Below are positions 1 through 8,364 of a stretch of 64,000 nucleotides of DNA, in pieces. The notes beneath the pieces are model-generated. The model was not told the origin of the DNA. It searched no databases and was given only the letters and a program-made list of their open reading frames with translations. The stretch is from an uncultured Lachnospiraceae bacterium (GTDB lineage Bacteria > Bacillota > Clostridia > Lachnospirales > Lachnospiraceae). Where the stretch lies: NCBI GenBank assembly GCA_947174015.1, contig CAMWHJ010000003.1, positions 1 to 64,000 of the forward strand, read 5' to 3'. The position numbers and the translations under genes are program-made. Within the stretch, counting starts at the first letter, position 1. The number at the start of each line of letters is the position of its first letter.

Positions 1-51
1 ACTTTTTCTTACGGTCTGTGCAGTAAATGCACAGACCTACTGAACAGTTAC
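1..51. repeat. MITE-like repeat, copy A (cut by the window edge)
   Basis: This is the right-hand part of an element whose full form is seen at 40476-40607. It holds a perfect 10-bp hairpin, GGTCTGTGCA (13-22) pairing with TGCACAGACC (28-37) around a 5-nt loop, followed by the terminal repeat CTACTGAACAGTTAC ending at 51. The match to the 40 kb copy is essentially exact over the visible part. It lies 30 bp beyond the stop of the GNAT gene. Confidence 0.8.
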
Positions 52-81
52 AATGATTCTTCATAATACAGAAATGCATAA

Positions 82-648
82 TTATCTATGTATGATCCAA
101 TAACCATTATATGCATACCCATCCTTGGTCCCAATCAATAAGTCATTTGATTTTTTAAATCCTAATTTTGTTGCTGCTGCTGCTCTTTCCACTGCATAAT
201 TAGGTATTTTGGTAATGATTGTACTACAATCAAATAATTCGTAAAAATCTTTTAAAACAATATCTATCATATCCGAAATAATATCTTCTTTTTCATACTG
301 GCTTCCCACATCCAGTCTTAAGATTCCACAGCCATCAAAAGCATCCTCCGAGGCTCTCTTAACTCCTTCCATGGTTCCAATAATTTTATTATTTTTTATA
401 TCCACTATGGACAATCTTGCAAACCATTTATTTTCATATGCCATATTCCAGAACTTAAGGGCTTCCGTCATTCTTTCCTCTGTCGGATAGTAAAAATTAT
501 CTCCATCACAATTATCACTGTTGAAAAAAGGCAGTGCATTTTTATCACTGTAAACTTTAAGAAGTTCATGGGCATCTTTCAATTCTGTTTTTCGAAACAT
601 ATAGGTATCATTTTTCAAAACAGGGCATTCTTGGTATATATTTTTCAT
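82..648 (-). CDS. GNAT-family N-acetyltransferase
   Basis: The 188-residue protein has the look of the RimJ/RimL branch of GNAT acetyltransferases, which move an acetyl group from acetyl-CoA to an amine. Visible signs are an N-terminal 'FRKTELKDAHELLKVY' segment, a central beta-strand 'KIIGTMEGV', and near the C-terminus 'AVERAAAATKLGFKKS', matching the family's N-x-x-A-x-x-x-x-x-K-x-G-F pattern. The ATG is preceded by AAAGGA at normal spacing. It stands alone between a repeat copy and the ATP-grasp gene. The substrate cannot be told from sequence; the family call is good. Confidence 0.8.
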   Translation of the reverse strand: MKNIYQECPVLKNDTYMFRKTELKDAHELLKVYSDKNALPFFNSDNCDGDNFYYPTEERMTEALKFWNMAYENKWFARLSIVDIKNNKIIGTMEGVKRASEDAFDGCGILRLDVGSQYEKEDIISDMIDIVLKDFYELFDCSTIITKIPNYAVERAAAATKLGFKKSNDLLIGTKDGYAYNGYWIIHR

Positions 649-857
649 AAAATCATCCTTTCCGCAAATTTTTAATTTTAACCTTAATTGTCTCTGTATC
701 TATACGATCATAAAAGCTGTATTCTACTTGCACCAGCCCTTATCTTAACAAGTATAACACAAAAAAACCAGAACAGAAAGAACTATATTGAAATCCCATA
801 CATCCAGCCGAAATTTTTCTATTCCTATTTACTTTGCAAAAGGAAATTTGAAATACC

Positions 858-1703
858 TTATTTATCCACTGTTTCGCAAATATAGTCCATAATCTGCCCT
901 GCAGCATTTACTTGGGTTGCCAGCTCAATCCCTTCAATTCCCGGGGTCACATTAATCTCACAGAACACATAATCCTCTGCTCCCAGCAGCAAATCTACAC
1001 CCACAATATCCAGCTTTGTCTTAGCATAAACAGCCGCCCCAATCTCCCGAATTCTATCATCTATGGGGTAGCTTTTTACGGTTCCTCCCAAAGCAAAATT
1101 GGAACGGAACCCCTCTTTTGAAATCCGTTCCATACAAGCAGTAACCTGCCCTGCTATCATCAGAAAACGCACATCATGTCCATAACTTTCACGGATAAAT
1201 TCTTCAAACAGCATTTCCTGTTCTTGATACTGATGCTTTAGCCCTATATAATCTTTTGGCTGCTTCACTAAATATACCTGATTTCCCTGAGAGCCTTGCA
1301 GCCCTTTTACCACAAAGGGGCTGCCCAGAATTGAAACCAGCTCTTCATAGGTAAACTGCCATTTTGCCACAATGTATTTCGGCAGACAGATATCCAACCC
1401 TTGCATATCCATTAATTCACTGGCTTTGTTGATATAACGATTGAGTCCTGCTAATTCATTATAACTTCTATTTGCCAAAGCATTAAGTTCATCTTTCCTG
1501 ACACCATATTTGTAGCGGTTTATGATAAAATCTACCTTTGACAATTCCTCCAAACCACAGTGAAGAATACCATCCCGAATGACAGTATCCTCCACTCCCA
1601 ACATTTTTAACTTTATATTTCGAAGCTTCGCTTCTTCCATTAGTCTGCCGGAGGTATATGCTCCAGCCATATTTGAATATTTTTCAATTAAGTATCCGTT
1701 CAT
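858..1703 (-). CDS. RimK-like ATP-grasp ligase
   Basis: A protein of about 281 residues from the chosen start, with ATP-grasp signatures: 'VVKGLQGSQGNQVYLV' (nucleotide-binding glycine loop), 'FEEFIRESYGHDVRFLMI' and 'FRSNFALGG' (as in RimK/LysX), and 'CEINVTPGIEGIE' (metal-binding E-x-N). Such enzymes join an amino acid or amine to a carboxylate using ATP. An upstream in-frame ATG at 1775 has no clear ribosome site and adds 24 residues not typical of the family, so 1703 (MNGYLIEK...) is preferred. It follows the M50 protease gene and is probably co-transcribed with it. The substrate is unknown; ribosomal-protein glutamylation is only one possibility, and peptide modification is another. Confidence 0.8.
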   Translation of the reverse strand: MNGYLIEKYSNMAGAYTSGRLMEEAKLRNIKLKMLGVEDTVIRDGILHCGLEELSKVDFIINRYKYGVRKDELNALANRSYNELAGLNRYINKASELMDMQGLDICLPKYIVAKWQFTYEELVSILGSPFVVKGLQGSQGNQVYLVKQPKDYIGLKHQYQEQEMLFEEFIRESYGHDVRFLMIAGQVTACMERISKEGFRSNFALGGTVKSYPIDDRIREIGAAVYAKTKLDIVGVDLLLGAEDYVFCEINVTPGIEGIELATQVNAAGQIMDYICETVDK

Positions 1704-1775
1704 CTCCTGTTTTCCTTTCCGGCACTCGAAACTTTGCCAAATATATTTCACTGGCAGCTTTCGAATCGCTGCCAT

Positions 1776-2939
1776 TTATTTTTGGTATTTTTCTTCTACT
1801 TCATGGAGCAATTCTTGTTCTGCCTCAATCTCTGCTGGATAAGGAAATTTTTCTGCCAATGCTTGAAACTTCTCCTGATACATCTGTGCCTGTTTCTCAT
1901 CTTTTTCTACAAGAAGTGCATATGCATAATTAGTACGTTGCATATCCAACATTCCACCAAGTTTTTTAAAATTTTTCTCTTCTTTTTTATAAATCTCCCT
2001 GATTTTATCACTGTCTAACATTATGCAGCAGAACAGAAGATCTGCTTTTAACATCTTGCTGTGAATATCCGCCATGGCAACTGCATTTTCCATAATATAC
2101 TGTCCAATTTCTTTCGCTTTCTCATATTCTTTCGCCATCATTAAATAGCTGAAATAATTGATGCCCTGTGCTGTCTCCAAATTATTTTCCGTCACACATT
2201 TCTCCCATGCAAACCATTCTTCTGGCATCTCTGCATAGCGAATACCCTTAGCAAGTGCATTGTTTATTTCTAAGGAATACCAAAATGCTTTTCTGGCTTT
2301 TCCACTTTTACATAAAATCAAGGTATTATAGCCATCATTGGATAAGCTGGAAATAGGAATCCCATTGAGTAAAACTACCCCAAGGCCAATGAATGCTCCC
2401 ATAAGACAAATCAGTGCCGCAACACTTTTTCCGCCCAACAGCATGCCCAACATAAGAACTCCATTTACAATACAGCCCCCCATATTATAAAGCGTTGTAG
2501 GATAATTCTCCACGGAACCCTTGGGCGGTTTCATTAAGCATTGCCCGGCAGTTCCGGCGAGACTATTTTTTCCCATCTTAAATCCATCCTCTGTTTTTAG
2601 GATAATCAGATTTCCAAATCGAATGGACTGAAACTCATATCCACTCATCAAGCCAAAAATCATGTGCCCCAGTTCATGAAAACAGATATTCAGCAGCCAG
2701 AAAATCATAAACACTGCCAATAGGAATACATACAATGCCCCAGAAAAGACCAACCTTATCTCTGAATTTTCAAACCACTGCTCCTGTATCTCTGACAGCA
2801 TAAATCCCAAAAAAGCACCAACTGCCATGAAATAAACCATCATTGCCAATTTGGTACATGTACTTTGCCGTTTTGCTTTTTTCTCTCTTGAAATTAGATT
2901 TTTTGTCATATTCTGTTTGCCTATTTTCCTTTCTTCCAT
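1776..2939 (-). CDS. M50 (site-2-protease-like) membrane metallopeptidase
   Basis: The zinc site HELGH sits in a membrane stretch ('NICFHELGHMIFGLMSGY'), the hallmark of M50 intramembrane metalloproteases. Hydrophobic segments surround it, including one before the motif and two after ('GGCIVNGVLMLGMLLGG', 'ALICLMGAFIGLGVVLLNG'). The last 170 or so residues are soluble and helical with repeated A/Y/E-rich helices, possibly TPR-like. A longer frame begins at 3017, but it would translate an inverted repeat (2969-3001); ATG 2939 has AAGGAG just 2 nt away and ATG 2909 is an alternative, so the start is uncertain. The RimK-like ligase follows directly. Confidence 0.75.
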   Translation of the reverse strand: MEERKIGKQNMTKNLISREKKAKRQSTCTKLAMMVYFMAVGAFLGFMLSEIQEQWFENSEIRLVFSGALYVFLLAVFMIFWLLNICFHELGHMIFGLMSGYEFQSIRFGNLIILKTEDGFKMGKNSLAGTAGQCLMKPPKGSVENYPTTLYNMGGCIVNGVLMLGMLLGGKSVAALICLMGAFIGLGVVLLNGIPISSLSNDGYNTLILCKSGKARKAFWYSLEINNALAKGIRYAEMPEEWFAWEKCVTENNLETAQGINYFSYLMMAKEYEKAKEIGQYIMENAVAMADIHSKMLKADLLFCCIMLDSDKIREIYKKEEKNFKKLGGMLDMQRTNYAYALLVEKDEKQAQMYQEKFQALAEKFPYPAEIEAEQELLHEVEEKYQK

Positions 2940-2968
2940 CGCTCCTTCACATCTGCATCTGCTTATGG

Positions 2969-3001
2969 ACTGTACATTTACTACACAGTTCATTGTACAG
3001 T
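2969..3001. promoter_or_regulatory. Inverted repeat upstream of the M50 gene, possible operator
   Basis: ACTGTACA (2969-2976) and TGTACAGT (2994-3001) are perfect 8-bp arms 17 bp apart, with extra TACA/TGTA-type elements between them. Such arrays resemble BlaI/MecI-type operators, but no matching repressor is in the window and no convincing -35/-10 pair is seen nearby, so regulator and promoter remain open. Confidence 0.4.
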
Positions 3002-3117
3002 CCGCAGAAGTGTCCAAATACTGTTTTTTATTTTACAAAACACCCGCTTGTATGCATGTTGAAACATTTTGCCCCGGATGTTTTTTTGCAACAATAATGA
3101 ACTGAACTCAAATCCCT

Positions 3118-4035
3118 TTAGAAGGTAAACAGCACTATTATACACATAGCCACACTAATTAGCACAAATAACATCATTCCCAAATTTCCCCACGCTGTTT
3201 TCACCGGATGTTCCAGTACAATCTGTCCTTTCTCAAACTGTACTTTCTTCAAAGCAAAAGCCAAAACAAGCAATACAATTCCTACCAGAATCACTCCGAT
3301 AACGAAAAATCCCACAATCATGGTAGCCAAAGTTCCCAGTTTTATCACCTGAGGCAAAATGGCTGTTCCCAACAAATTAATACAAATATGCAGCAACATG
3401 CTATTTTTAATATCTCCTGTCTTAATAACCACATAAGCAAAGATACAGCCCAGTGCAGAAGCATATAAAAACTGAGCAATGTTGCCATGGTACAGTCCAA
3501 AACAAAGACCGGAAACCACAATGGCAGTCACGTCTCCATAGCATTTGAGACGATCCAATAAAATTTTACGGAATACAATTTCCTCTACAATAGGGGCACA
3601 AATACCTGCAACCAGTACTGTAGGAAGTAAATCCAAGTCTCCGATGACACTGTTTAATGGATTCAGATTCATATTGCCGGTAAGCATACCCAGCACAAAA
3701 TTGATGCCCATTCCCAATATGTTAAAACAATACATTACTGCATAACTGATAACTAACAGGCAGATAAAATGAAGCGGTTTTAACATTCTCTTCTCTTTGT
3801 TCTCTGATACTGGTACTGACTTTACCAGAAGATAAAAACAAGGGGCAGCAATAAGGTAAAAACTCACAATAATCAATACATATGTATACCACGAATTTTC
3901 CATAAACTCAGGGATAAAAGTTTGAATTAATTTCCCCAATAAAATCTGTACTGCATTTACAATCACTGTCATAAGAAACAGTGAGACTCCCAGTCTGCTA
4001 AAGACCTTTTTGTGATTTCTGTTTTCTAATTCCAT
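3118..4035 (-). CDS. CPBP-family intramembrane protease
   Basis: A 305-residue polytopic membrane protein with the three CPBP/Abi motifs in order: EEIVFR (EExxxR), FGLYH (FxxxH) and HICIN (HxxxN). The family includes type II CAAX prenyl endopeptidases and bacterial proteins linked to bacteriocin immunity or maturation. The ATG follows GGAG with 7-nt spacing, and a TTACAA-N16-TATAAT promoter lies just upstream. It may act with the nearby ABC exporter or M50 protease in handling membrane peptides, but this is inference from position only. Confidence 0.88.
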   Translation of the reverse strand: MELENRNHKKVFSRLGVSLFLMTVIVNAVQILLGKLIQTFIPEFMENSWYTYVLIIVSFYLIAAPCFYLLVKSVPVSENKEKRMLKPLHFICLLVISYAVMYCFNILGMGINFVLGMLTGNMNLNPLNSVIGDLDLLPTVLVAGICAPIVEEIVFRKILLDRLKCYGDVTAIVVSGLCFGLYHGNIAQFLYASALGCIFAYVVIKTGDIKNSMLLHICINLLGTAILPQVIKLGTLATMIVGFFVIGVILVGIVLLVLAFALKKVQFEKGQIVLEHPVKTAWGNLGMMLFVLISVAMCIIVLFTF

Positions 4036-4056
4036 TTCTATTCTCCATTCTAATTT

Positions 4057-4084
4057 ATTATATTAACTATACAAGTTATTGTAA
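4057..4084 (-). promoter_or_regulatory. SigA-like promoter of the CPBP gene
   Basis: On the minus strand, TTACAA (4079-4084) and TATAAT (4057-4062) are separated by 16 bp, about 22 bp before the start codon. The -35 side overlaps GTAACTGTTC (4081-4090), identical to the outer 10 bases of the MITE-like terminal repeat. Confidence 0.6.
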
Positions 4085-4187
4085 CTGTTCCGAGTTTGAA
4101 TTACTTGCTATCTTCCTCTATTGACTTTTTACTGTTTTTATACCGTGTGATTTATTTTATCATATATGTTCTATTTCCAATTTCACA

Positions 4188-5444
4188 TCATCGGTTCTCA
4201 TTCCTCATTTCCTTGAACAGATTACTCAGTTTTACCGGATTTCCATACCGCAGTGTTCCCATGCGGTAAATCGATGCTCCCAGCCAGCCGGCTCCGATAA
4301 TAGATGCAATCAATATCACACCGGAAATAAGCACTTCTACCAGACTGACACTTCCCATGGCAATTCGTGCAAACATGGCACTGTAAGAACTAAATGGCAG
4401 GTATGATAAAATTTTCACAATAATACCATCCACATTGCTTAACTGTGTGAGTGATAAGAAATAAACCACCATAATTACTGTCATAAGTCCGGAAATTGCT
4501 TTAGATACGTCTTCTGTCTTGCTAACCAAAGCCCCCAGAGCTCCATAGAGGAATGCATAGAATAAAAATCCTCCCACACCAAAGAAAGCAAATGTCAATA
4601 AAACCTCCGCCGGAATATCCAGCACCATGTCCAAAGAACCGCCCCATGATTTTCGATTCAATCCATAAGAACCTAAAATAGCTACCAAAATTACTGCCAC
4701 CTGTGCCACAGATGCAATGGCTCCGGCGATAACCTTTCCAAAAAGCAGACTGGTTGGCGTAGTGGAAGTAACCAGCACTTCGATGGAACGGTTGCTCTTT
4801 TCGTTGGTCACAGACACCGCTATCATCTGTCCGTAGAGAACAATCATCATAAACACCAAAATTTCAAAGGCATAGCAATACCAGAAGTTACTTTCGGTAT
4901 CCTTTCCCAAAATCTGTTCGTTTACGTTGATTTTTTTATTGTAAATATCGTTCAGCTCTGCGTAGTCCAAATTATGCTTTTGACAGTAATCCATCTGCCC
5001 TGCCACCACCAAAGCCTCCTGCATCATCTGAGATTCCACGTCTAACATCCCTTTATTCAGAACATAATAATCCATTTCGTCAAAGGAATGAATCACAAAT
5101 CCGGCAGTAATCTCCTCAGAGAGCACACCCTCTCTGGCTTCCTCTTGGGATACATACTTGTAAGTACCCTCACCAAAAATCTCCTGAATCAGATTTTCCG
5201 GAATCAAAGACTGTTGATCACAGATATAATACTCCACTTCAATTTTCTCAGGTTTTTCTTCCTCCTCTTCCGGTACCACACCCTCTTTAGGCGGTACCGG
5301 AAGATATTTCGACATATCCACCAGGGAAGGCAGGCACAGAAAAGCAGCACCCAGCAGTGCAATCAACAAAGTTGTTGCCACAAATATTTTATTTTTCAGA
5401 TATTCCCTTAATTCAAAACCTAATACAATCACAAAATTTTTCAT
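4188..5444 (-). CDS. ABC-2 type exporter permease (NatB-like)
   Basis: A 418-residue protein with one N-terminal membrane helix ('ATTLLIALLGAAFLCLPSL'), a roughly 150-residue extracytoplasmic domain rich in Glu, then a block of five to six membrane helices beginning around residue 190. This is the layout of NatB/YhaP-type ABC-2 permeases. Its ATG overlaps the stop of the ATPase gene by 4 bp (ATGA), so the two subunits are translationally coupled. As the last gene of the PadR-led operon it probably exports a sodium-like ion, drug or lipid; the substrate is unknown. Confidence 0.85.
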   Translation of the reverse strand: MKNFVIVLGFELREYLKNKIFVATTLLIALLGAAFLCLPSLVDMSKYLPVPPKEGVVPEEEEEKPEKIEVEYYICDQQSLIPENLIQEIFGEGTYKYVSQEEAREGVLSEEITAGFVIHSFDEMDYYVLNKGMLDVESQMMQEALVVAGQMDYCQKHNLDYAELNDIYNKKINVNEQILGKDTESNFWYCYAFEILVFMMIVLYGQMIAVSVTNEKSNRSIEVLVTSTTPTSLLFGKVIAGAIASVAQVAVILVAILGSYGLNRKSWGGSLDMVLDIPAEVLLTFAFFGVGGFLFYAFLYGALGALVSKTEDVSKAISGLMTVIMVVYFLSLTQLSNVDGIIVKILSYLPFSSYSAMFARIAMGSVSLVEVLISGVILIASIIGAGWLGASIYRMGTLRYGNPVKLSNLFKEMRNENR

Positions 5445-6358
5445 TGGTTGTCACCTGCTTTCATTACAAAAATTTCATTTAAGGATGGCTCATAGTCACC
5501 AAACTGACTGATTTTCACCTGTGCCTGAAGCAATGCTGACAGAAAACTTTCCTTATTACAATTCTCCTGCAATTTTAATATAATACCTTCTCTGGTATTT
5601 CCCATCACTTGTACCATAGTCGCAAATCTTTGCCGGATAAACTGTTTCGTTTCTTCTATGGTACTGCCCTCACACACTAAAGTAATCTGGTTTCTGCCCA
5701 TCTCCTTTTTGATCTGCTTAAGTTCTCCCTGCAGCACCACCTGACCATGATGAATCATTGCCACATTTTCACAGAATTCCTCCACATAACTCATCTGGTG
5801 GCTGGAAAAGATAACCAGTTTCCCATCTTGAATCAGATCTCTTACCACATCCTTTAATATCTGAGAATTCACCGGGTCAAGCCCACTGAAAGGTTCATCT
5901 AAAATCACAATGTTAGGATTGCTCACTAAGGTAGCTGCCAACTGAACCTTCTGCTGATTTCCCTTGGATAAAGTTTCCAGCTTTCGATTGGCATACTCCT
6001 CTATCTCAAGACGTTTCAGCCAATTCTTGGCATTTTCCACTGCCTCACTTTTTCCTAAGCCCCGCAGTCTTGCCAGATACACCATCTGCTCTAAAATAAT
6101 CCGCTTGGGATACAAGCCTCGTTCCTCCGGCATATAGCCAATTCTCTCCTTTGCCGGTTCAAAAGGCTTTCCATCCAATAGAATTTCGCCGGAATCTCCT
6201 TTAAATACATCCATGATAATACGCATGGTTGTGGTCTTTCCTGCACCATTCCTTCCTAAAAGCCCAAGTGCAGTACCACTTTTTACTTGAAAACTGATTC
6301 CATGCAGCACTTCTTTGCCGCCAAAGCTTTTCTTCACATTCTTTACTTCTAATTCCAT
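5441..6358 (-). CDS. ABC transporter ATP-binding protein (NatA-like)
   Basis: The nucleotide-binding domain has all key motifs: Walker A GRNGAGKTT, Q-loop region 'RIGYMPEERGLYP', signature LSKGNQQKV, Walker B IVILDEPFSGLDP and the switch SSHQM. A C-terminal extension of about 80 residues is typical of ABC-2 exporters. An ATG at 6358 with AAGGAG 5 nt upstream is preferred over the in-frame ATG at 6385. It pairs with the downstream permease and lies 30 bp after the DUF2812 gene, within the PadR-controlled operon. Confidence 0.92.
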   Translation of the reverse strand: MELEVKNVKKSFGGKEVLHGISFQVKSGTALGLLGRNGAGKTTTMRIIMDVFKGDSGEILLDGKPFEPAKERIGYMPEERGLYPKRIILEQMVYLARLRGLGKSEAVENAKNWLKRLEIEEYANRKLETLSKGNQQKVQLAATLVSNPNIVILDEPFSGLDPVNSQILKDVVRDLIQDGKLVIFSSHQMSYVEEFCENVAMIHHGQVVLQGELKQIKKEMGRNQITLVCEGSTIEETKQFIRQRFATMVQVMGNTREGIILKLQENCNKESFLSALLQAQVKISQFGDYEPSLNEIFVMKAGDNQ

Positions 6359-6388
6359 AATTGCTCCTTTTTTGTAATTTTTCATCCT

Positions 6389-7489
6389 TTAATATCCCAT
6401 CCAGGCACTGATAAATCCCACAATAAACCCAATACAGCCGCCTATCAGCATCAGCATTCCTGTACCGCCCAAGATAGAAAATAACCGCAGTTTCTGTTTC
6501 TTCATATCCTCAGGAATTTTCTTTTCATCATATGCCTGATAGATAATTGCCCGGTTATCGAAAGCACATAGACATTCCAATCCCTGTTCCCTGGCATTTT
6601 CTATGGATTCTGCCTGCCAGTCATTTGACATAAGATTCCAGTCCTTGGCATCTTTCAGTTTCTTTTTCCCAAGCTTTTGTCTTCTCTTATCTACCATACT
6701 TTTCGTATCTAACCCAAAATCCACTCCCGGTTGTTCCGTATGTACAAAGGTGTAGGAAAACATCCCCATAGACTCCAGCTTTTCGTTCTGTGAAGCATGC
6801 TTTTTCAGATAACGCCGCAGTCCCTGACTGGTAAGAATCAGTCTCCATTGCTTATGGCGATTCGCTTCTTTTCGTTTTCTGGCATTTTCTCTGGTTAAGC
6901 CTTTCATATCCCCATACCATACATTCGCCATTCTAAAATAAAACAAAGCAATCAGTGATGTACCTATCACATAAACTTCCGAAAAAAACTGAAAGAGAAT
7001 TTTACTCCACTCCACTCTCTCATTGGTGTCATAATGGGAAAACACCTCCGGCAGAATACCACACACCGCCACCATGACTGCCAGCTTTATCATCAAAACC
7101 CCTGTGGCGGTAAATCGCTTGCGATACTTATCTGCACGATATTGGAGGGAATCCTCATCATTATATAATTCATTGAAACCACCCTCCTGATACTCTTTGG
7201 CAAAGTAATAATTCATACTTTCATCATGAGTTATCTCCTGCCATCCGGTTTCCTGTGCCATCTCAACAAAATTCTTTTTTTCCAGCATCTCCTCTAAGGT
7301 TGGATTTCGTTTCAGATCAAAGCGGTCCATTTCATAGAGCATCTGCTTGGGTTTATCCTGCCGGAAATAGTACACACACCCCAATTTAATATCTTGGAAC
7401 ATCCAGCCCTTTAATGCCATGTTTTCCAGCCATTCCCGTTCCTTTCCGAAGGTCGTGAAAAATTTGTATCTCTTTCTTATCTTATCCAT
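6389..7489 (-). CDS. DUF2812 membrane protein
   Basis: The N-terminal 120 residues match the DUF2812 pattern ('YKFFTTFGKEREWLENMALKGWMF'-like start, written here only in part, then YYFR and YEMDRFD). Two membrane helices follow near residues 130-190 and another long hydrophobic segment ends the protein. Its ATG overlaps the end of padR by 8 bp and is served by GGAGG inside padR; a longer frame to 7618 only reads padR out of frame. DUF2812 genes often sit next to PadR regulators. Role unknown, possibly sensing or supporting the ABC exporter. Confidence 0.78.
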   Translation of the reverse strand: MDKIRKRYKFFTTFGKEREWLENMALKGWMFQDIKLGCVYYFRQDKPKQMLYEMDRFDLKRNPTLEEMLEKKNFVEMAQETGWQEITHDESMNYYFAKEYQEGGFNELYNDEDSLQYRADKYRKRFTATGVLMIKLAVMVAVCGILPEVFSHYDTNERVEWSKILFQFFSEVYVIGTSLIALFYFRMANVWYGDMKGLTRENARKRKEANRHKQWRLILTSQGLRRYLKKHASQNEKLESMGMFSYTFVHTEQPGVDFGLDTKSMVDKRRQKLGKKKLKDAKDWNLMSNDWQAESIENAREQGLECLCAFDNRAIIYQAYDEKKIPEDMKKQKLRLFSILGGTGMLMLIGGCIGFIVGFISAWMGY

Positions 7490-7814
7490 GAGTTTTTTCC
7501 TCCAACACCTGCTTTCCATCCTTAAGTTGGGATTCCAGCCGACTGGTTTCCAACCACAGAAGCTCCATGCCCAGCTCTGTAATCTGATATGTTTTCTTTC
7601 CGCTTTCATTTTCCACAATAGCGATCAGTTTATCTGCCGTAAGCCGTCCCACCATGGTATAAAGAGTCCCTGTCCCAAGCTTAATACGTTCCTCGGTAAT
7701 CCGGCTTACAAACTGCATAATGGCATAGCCGTGACGTGCCTGGATAACCGACAACAGCGTGTAGTATGTGGTTTCTGTCATAGGAATATATTTTTTCTGC
7801 AAACTTTTCTCCAT
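7482..7814 (-). CDS. PadR-family transcriptional regulator
   Basis: A 110-residue winged-helix protein with the PadR pattern: 'TYYTLLSVIQARHGYAIMQ', 'LGTGTLYTMVGRLTADKLI' (recognition helix and wing) and a C-terminal dimerisation helix. PadR proteins usually repress their own operon and a linked transporter until a ligand binds. Here the gene is second in the operon, 1 bp after the small membrane protein gene and overlapping DUF2812. The 47-bp palindrome at 8169-8215 over the transcription start is the obvious candidate operator. Confidence 0.9.
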   Translation of the reverse strand: MEKSLQKKYIPMTETTYYTLLSVIQARHGYAIMQFVSRITEERIKLGTGTLYTMVGRLTADKLIAIVENESGKKTYQITELGMELLWLETSRLESQLKDGKQVLEEKTHG

Positions 7815-7815
7815 T

Positions 7816-8151
7816 TTAATCCACCACGATGCTTCTTTTCTTTCCTTTCTTGTTTTTGGGGTATTCCCTGATTCTTGTAATATACTCCAAATTCAAAATC
7901 TGCTGGTTTTGCTGTGCATCCTCCAGCAGAATACCATTTTCACCAATGGCTTTGATGATACCTGTAACCTGTGTGCTCATCATAAGATATACCATACACT
8001 CTTTTCCCACAAATTCTTCTGCCAACCGCAGCATACTATCATCCTTTCTCTGTTTTCTCTTCCATATTCTTTTTACCGCAAGTACCTGCTGTCTCCGAAG
8101 CCAAATAGCTATCAGAAACAGCAGCAATATCAATAGTAAGTCATCTTCCAT
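7816..8151 (-). CDS. Small membrane-anchored protein (DUF6897-like)
   Basis: A 111-residue protein with one N-terminal membrane helix ('LLLILLLFLIAIWL'), a basic stretch and then a small beta-rich domain ('GKECMVYLMMSTQVTGIIK ... LLED') resembling the Lachnospiraceae DUF6897 type; the name is from memory and not checked. The start at 8151 has GAGGAG 8 nt upstream; a longer frame to 8223 would read through the operator palindrome. First gene of the PadR operon; function unknown. Confidence 0.6.
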   Translation of the reverse strand: MEDDLLLILLLFLIAIWLRRQQVLAVKRIWKRKQRKDDSMLRLAEEFVGKECMVYLMMSTQVTGIIKAIGENGILLEDAQQNQQILNLEYITRIREYPKNKKGKKRSIVVD

Positions 8152-8168
8152 ATCAGTTTCTCCTCGAC

Positions 8169-8215
8169 ATGTTTTCAGTCGATATGTCGAAGCACGACAT
8201 ATCGACCGAAAACAT
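8169..8215. promoter_or_regulatory. 47-bp palindrome, probable PadR operator
   Basis: Two 21-bp arms (8169-8189 and 8195-8215) match at 20 of 21 positions around a 5-bp centre. The core reads TCGATATGTCG ... CGACATATCGA. It begins within the -10 box of the operon promoter and covers the likely transcription start, as expected for a repressor site; autoregulation by PadR is inferred from position. Confidence 0.7.
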
Positions 8216-8242
8216 AGTAACATACAAATTCTCTGCTGTCAA
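8214..8242 (-). promoter_or_regulatory. SigA promoter of the PadR/ABC exporter operon
   Basis: Minus-strand TTGACA (8237-8242), 17-bp spacer, TACTAT (8214-8219). The -35 is perfect consensus and the downstream palindrome touches the -10. Confidence 0.8.
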
Positions 8243-8252
8243 TAGGAATAGC

Positions 8253-8287
8253 AAAAAAACAGCGACAAGCCATCTTGTCACTGCTTT
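8253..8287 (-). terminator. Rho-independent terminator of the DegV gene
   Basis: On the minus strand CAGTGACAAG pairs with CTTGTCGCTG over a 4-nt loop (one G-U pair), followed by seven T. Confidence 0.8.
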
Positions 8288-8305
8288 TTCTTTACCTTAT
8301 TCATG

Positions 8306-8344
8306 ACAATAGAAAGTTCGCAAAGTGTGCTTTCTATTGTTTTA
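8306..8344. terminator. Second hairpin after the DegV gene
   Basis: ACAATAGAAAG (8306-8316) and CTTTCTATTGT (8330-8340) form a perfect 11-bp stem with a 13-nt loop and T-rich flank on the plus side. It may be part of a tandem terminator. Confidence 0.45.
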
Positions 8345-8364
8345 TCCATATCTGTCCAACAGTC

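Noticed and set aside
688..885. Small plus-strand frames in 649-857
   Set aside because: Low-complexity translation, no ribosome site, and overlap with the ATP-grasp gene's end; probably chance.
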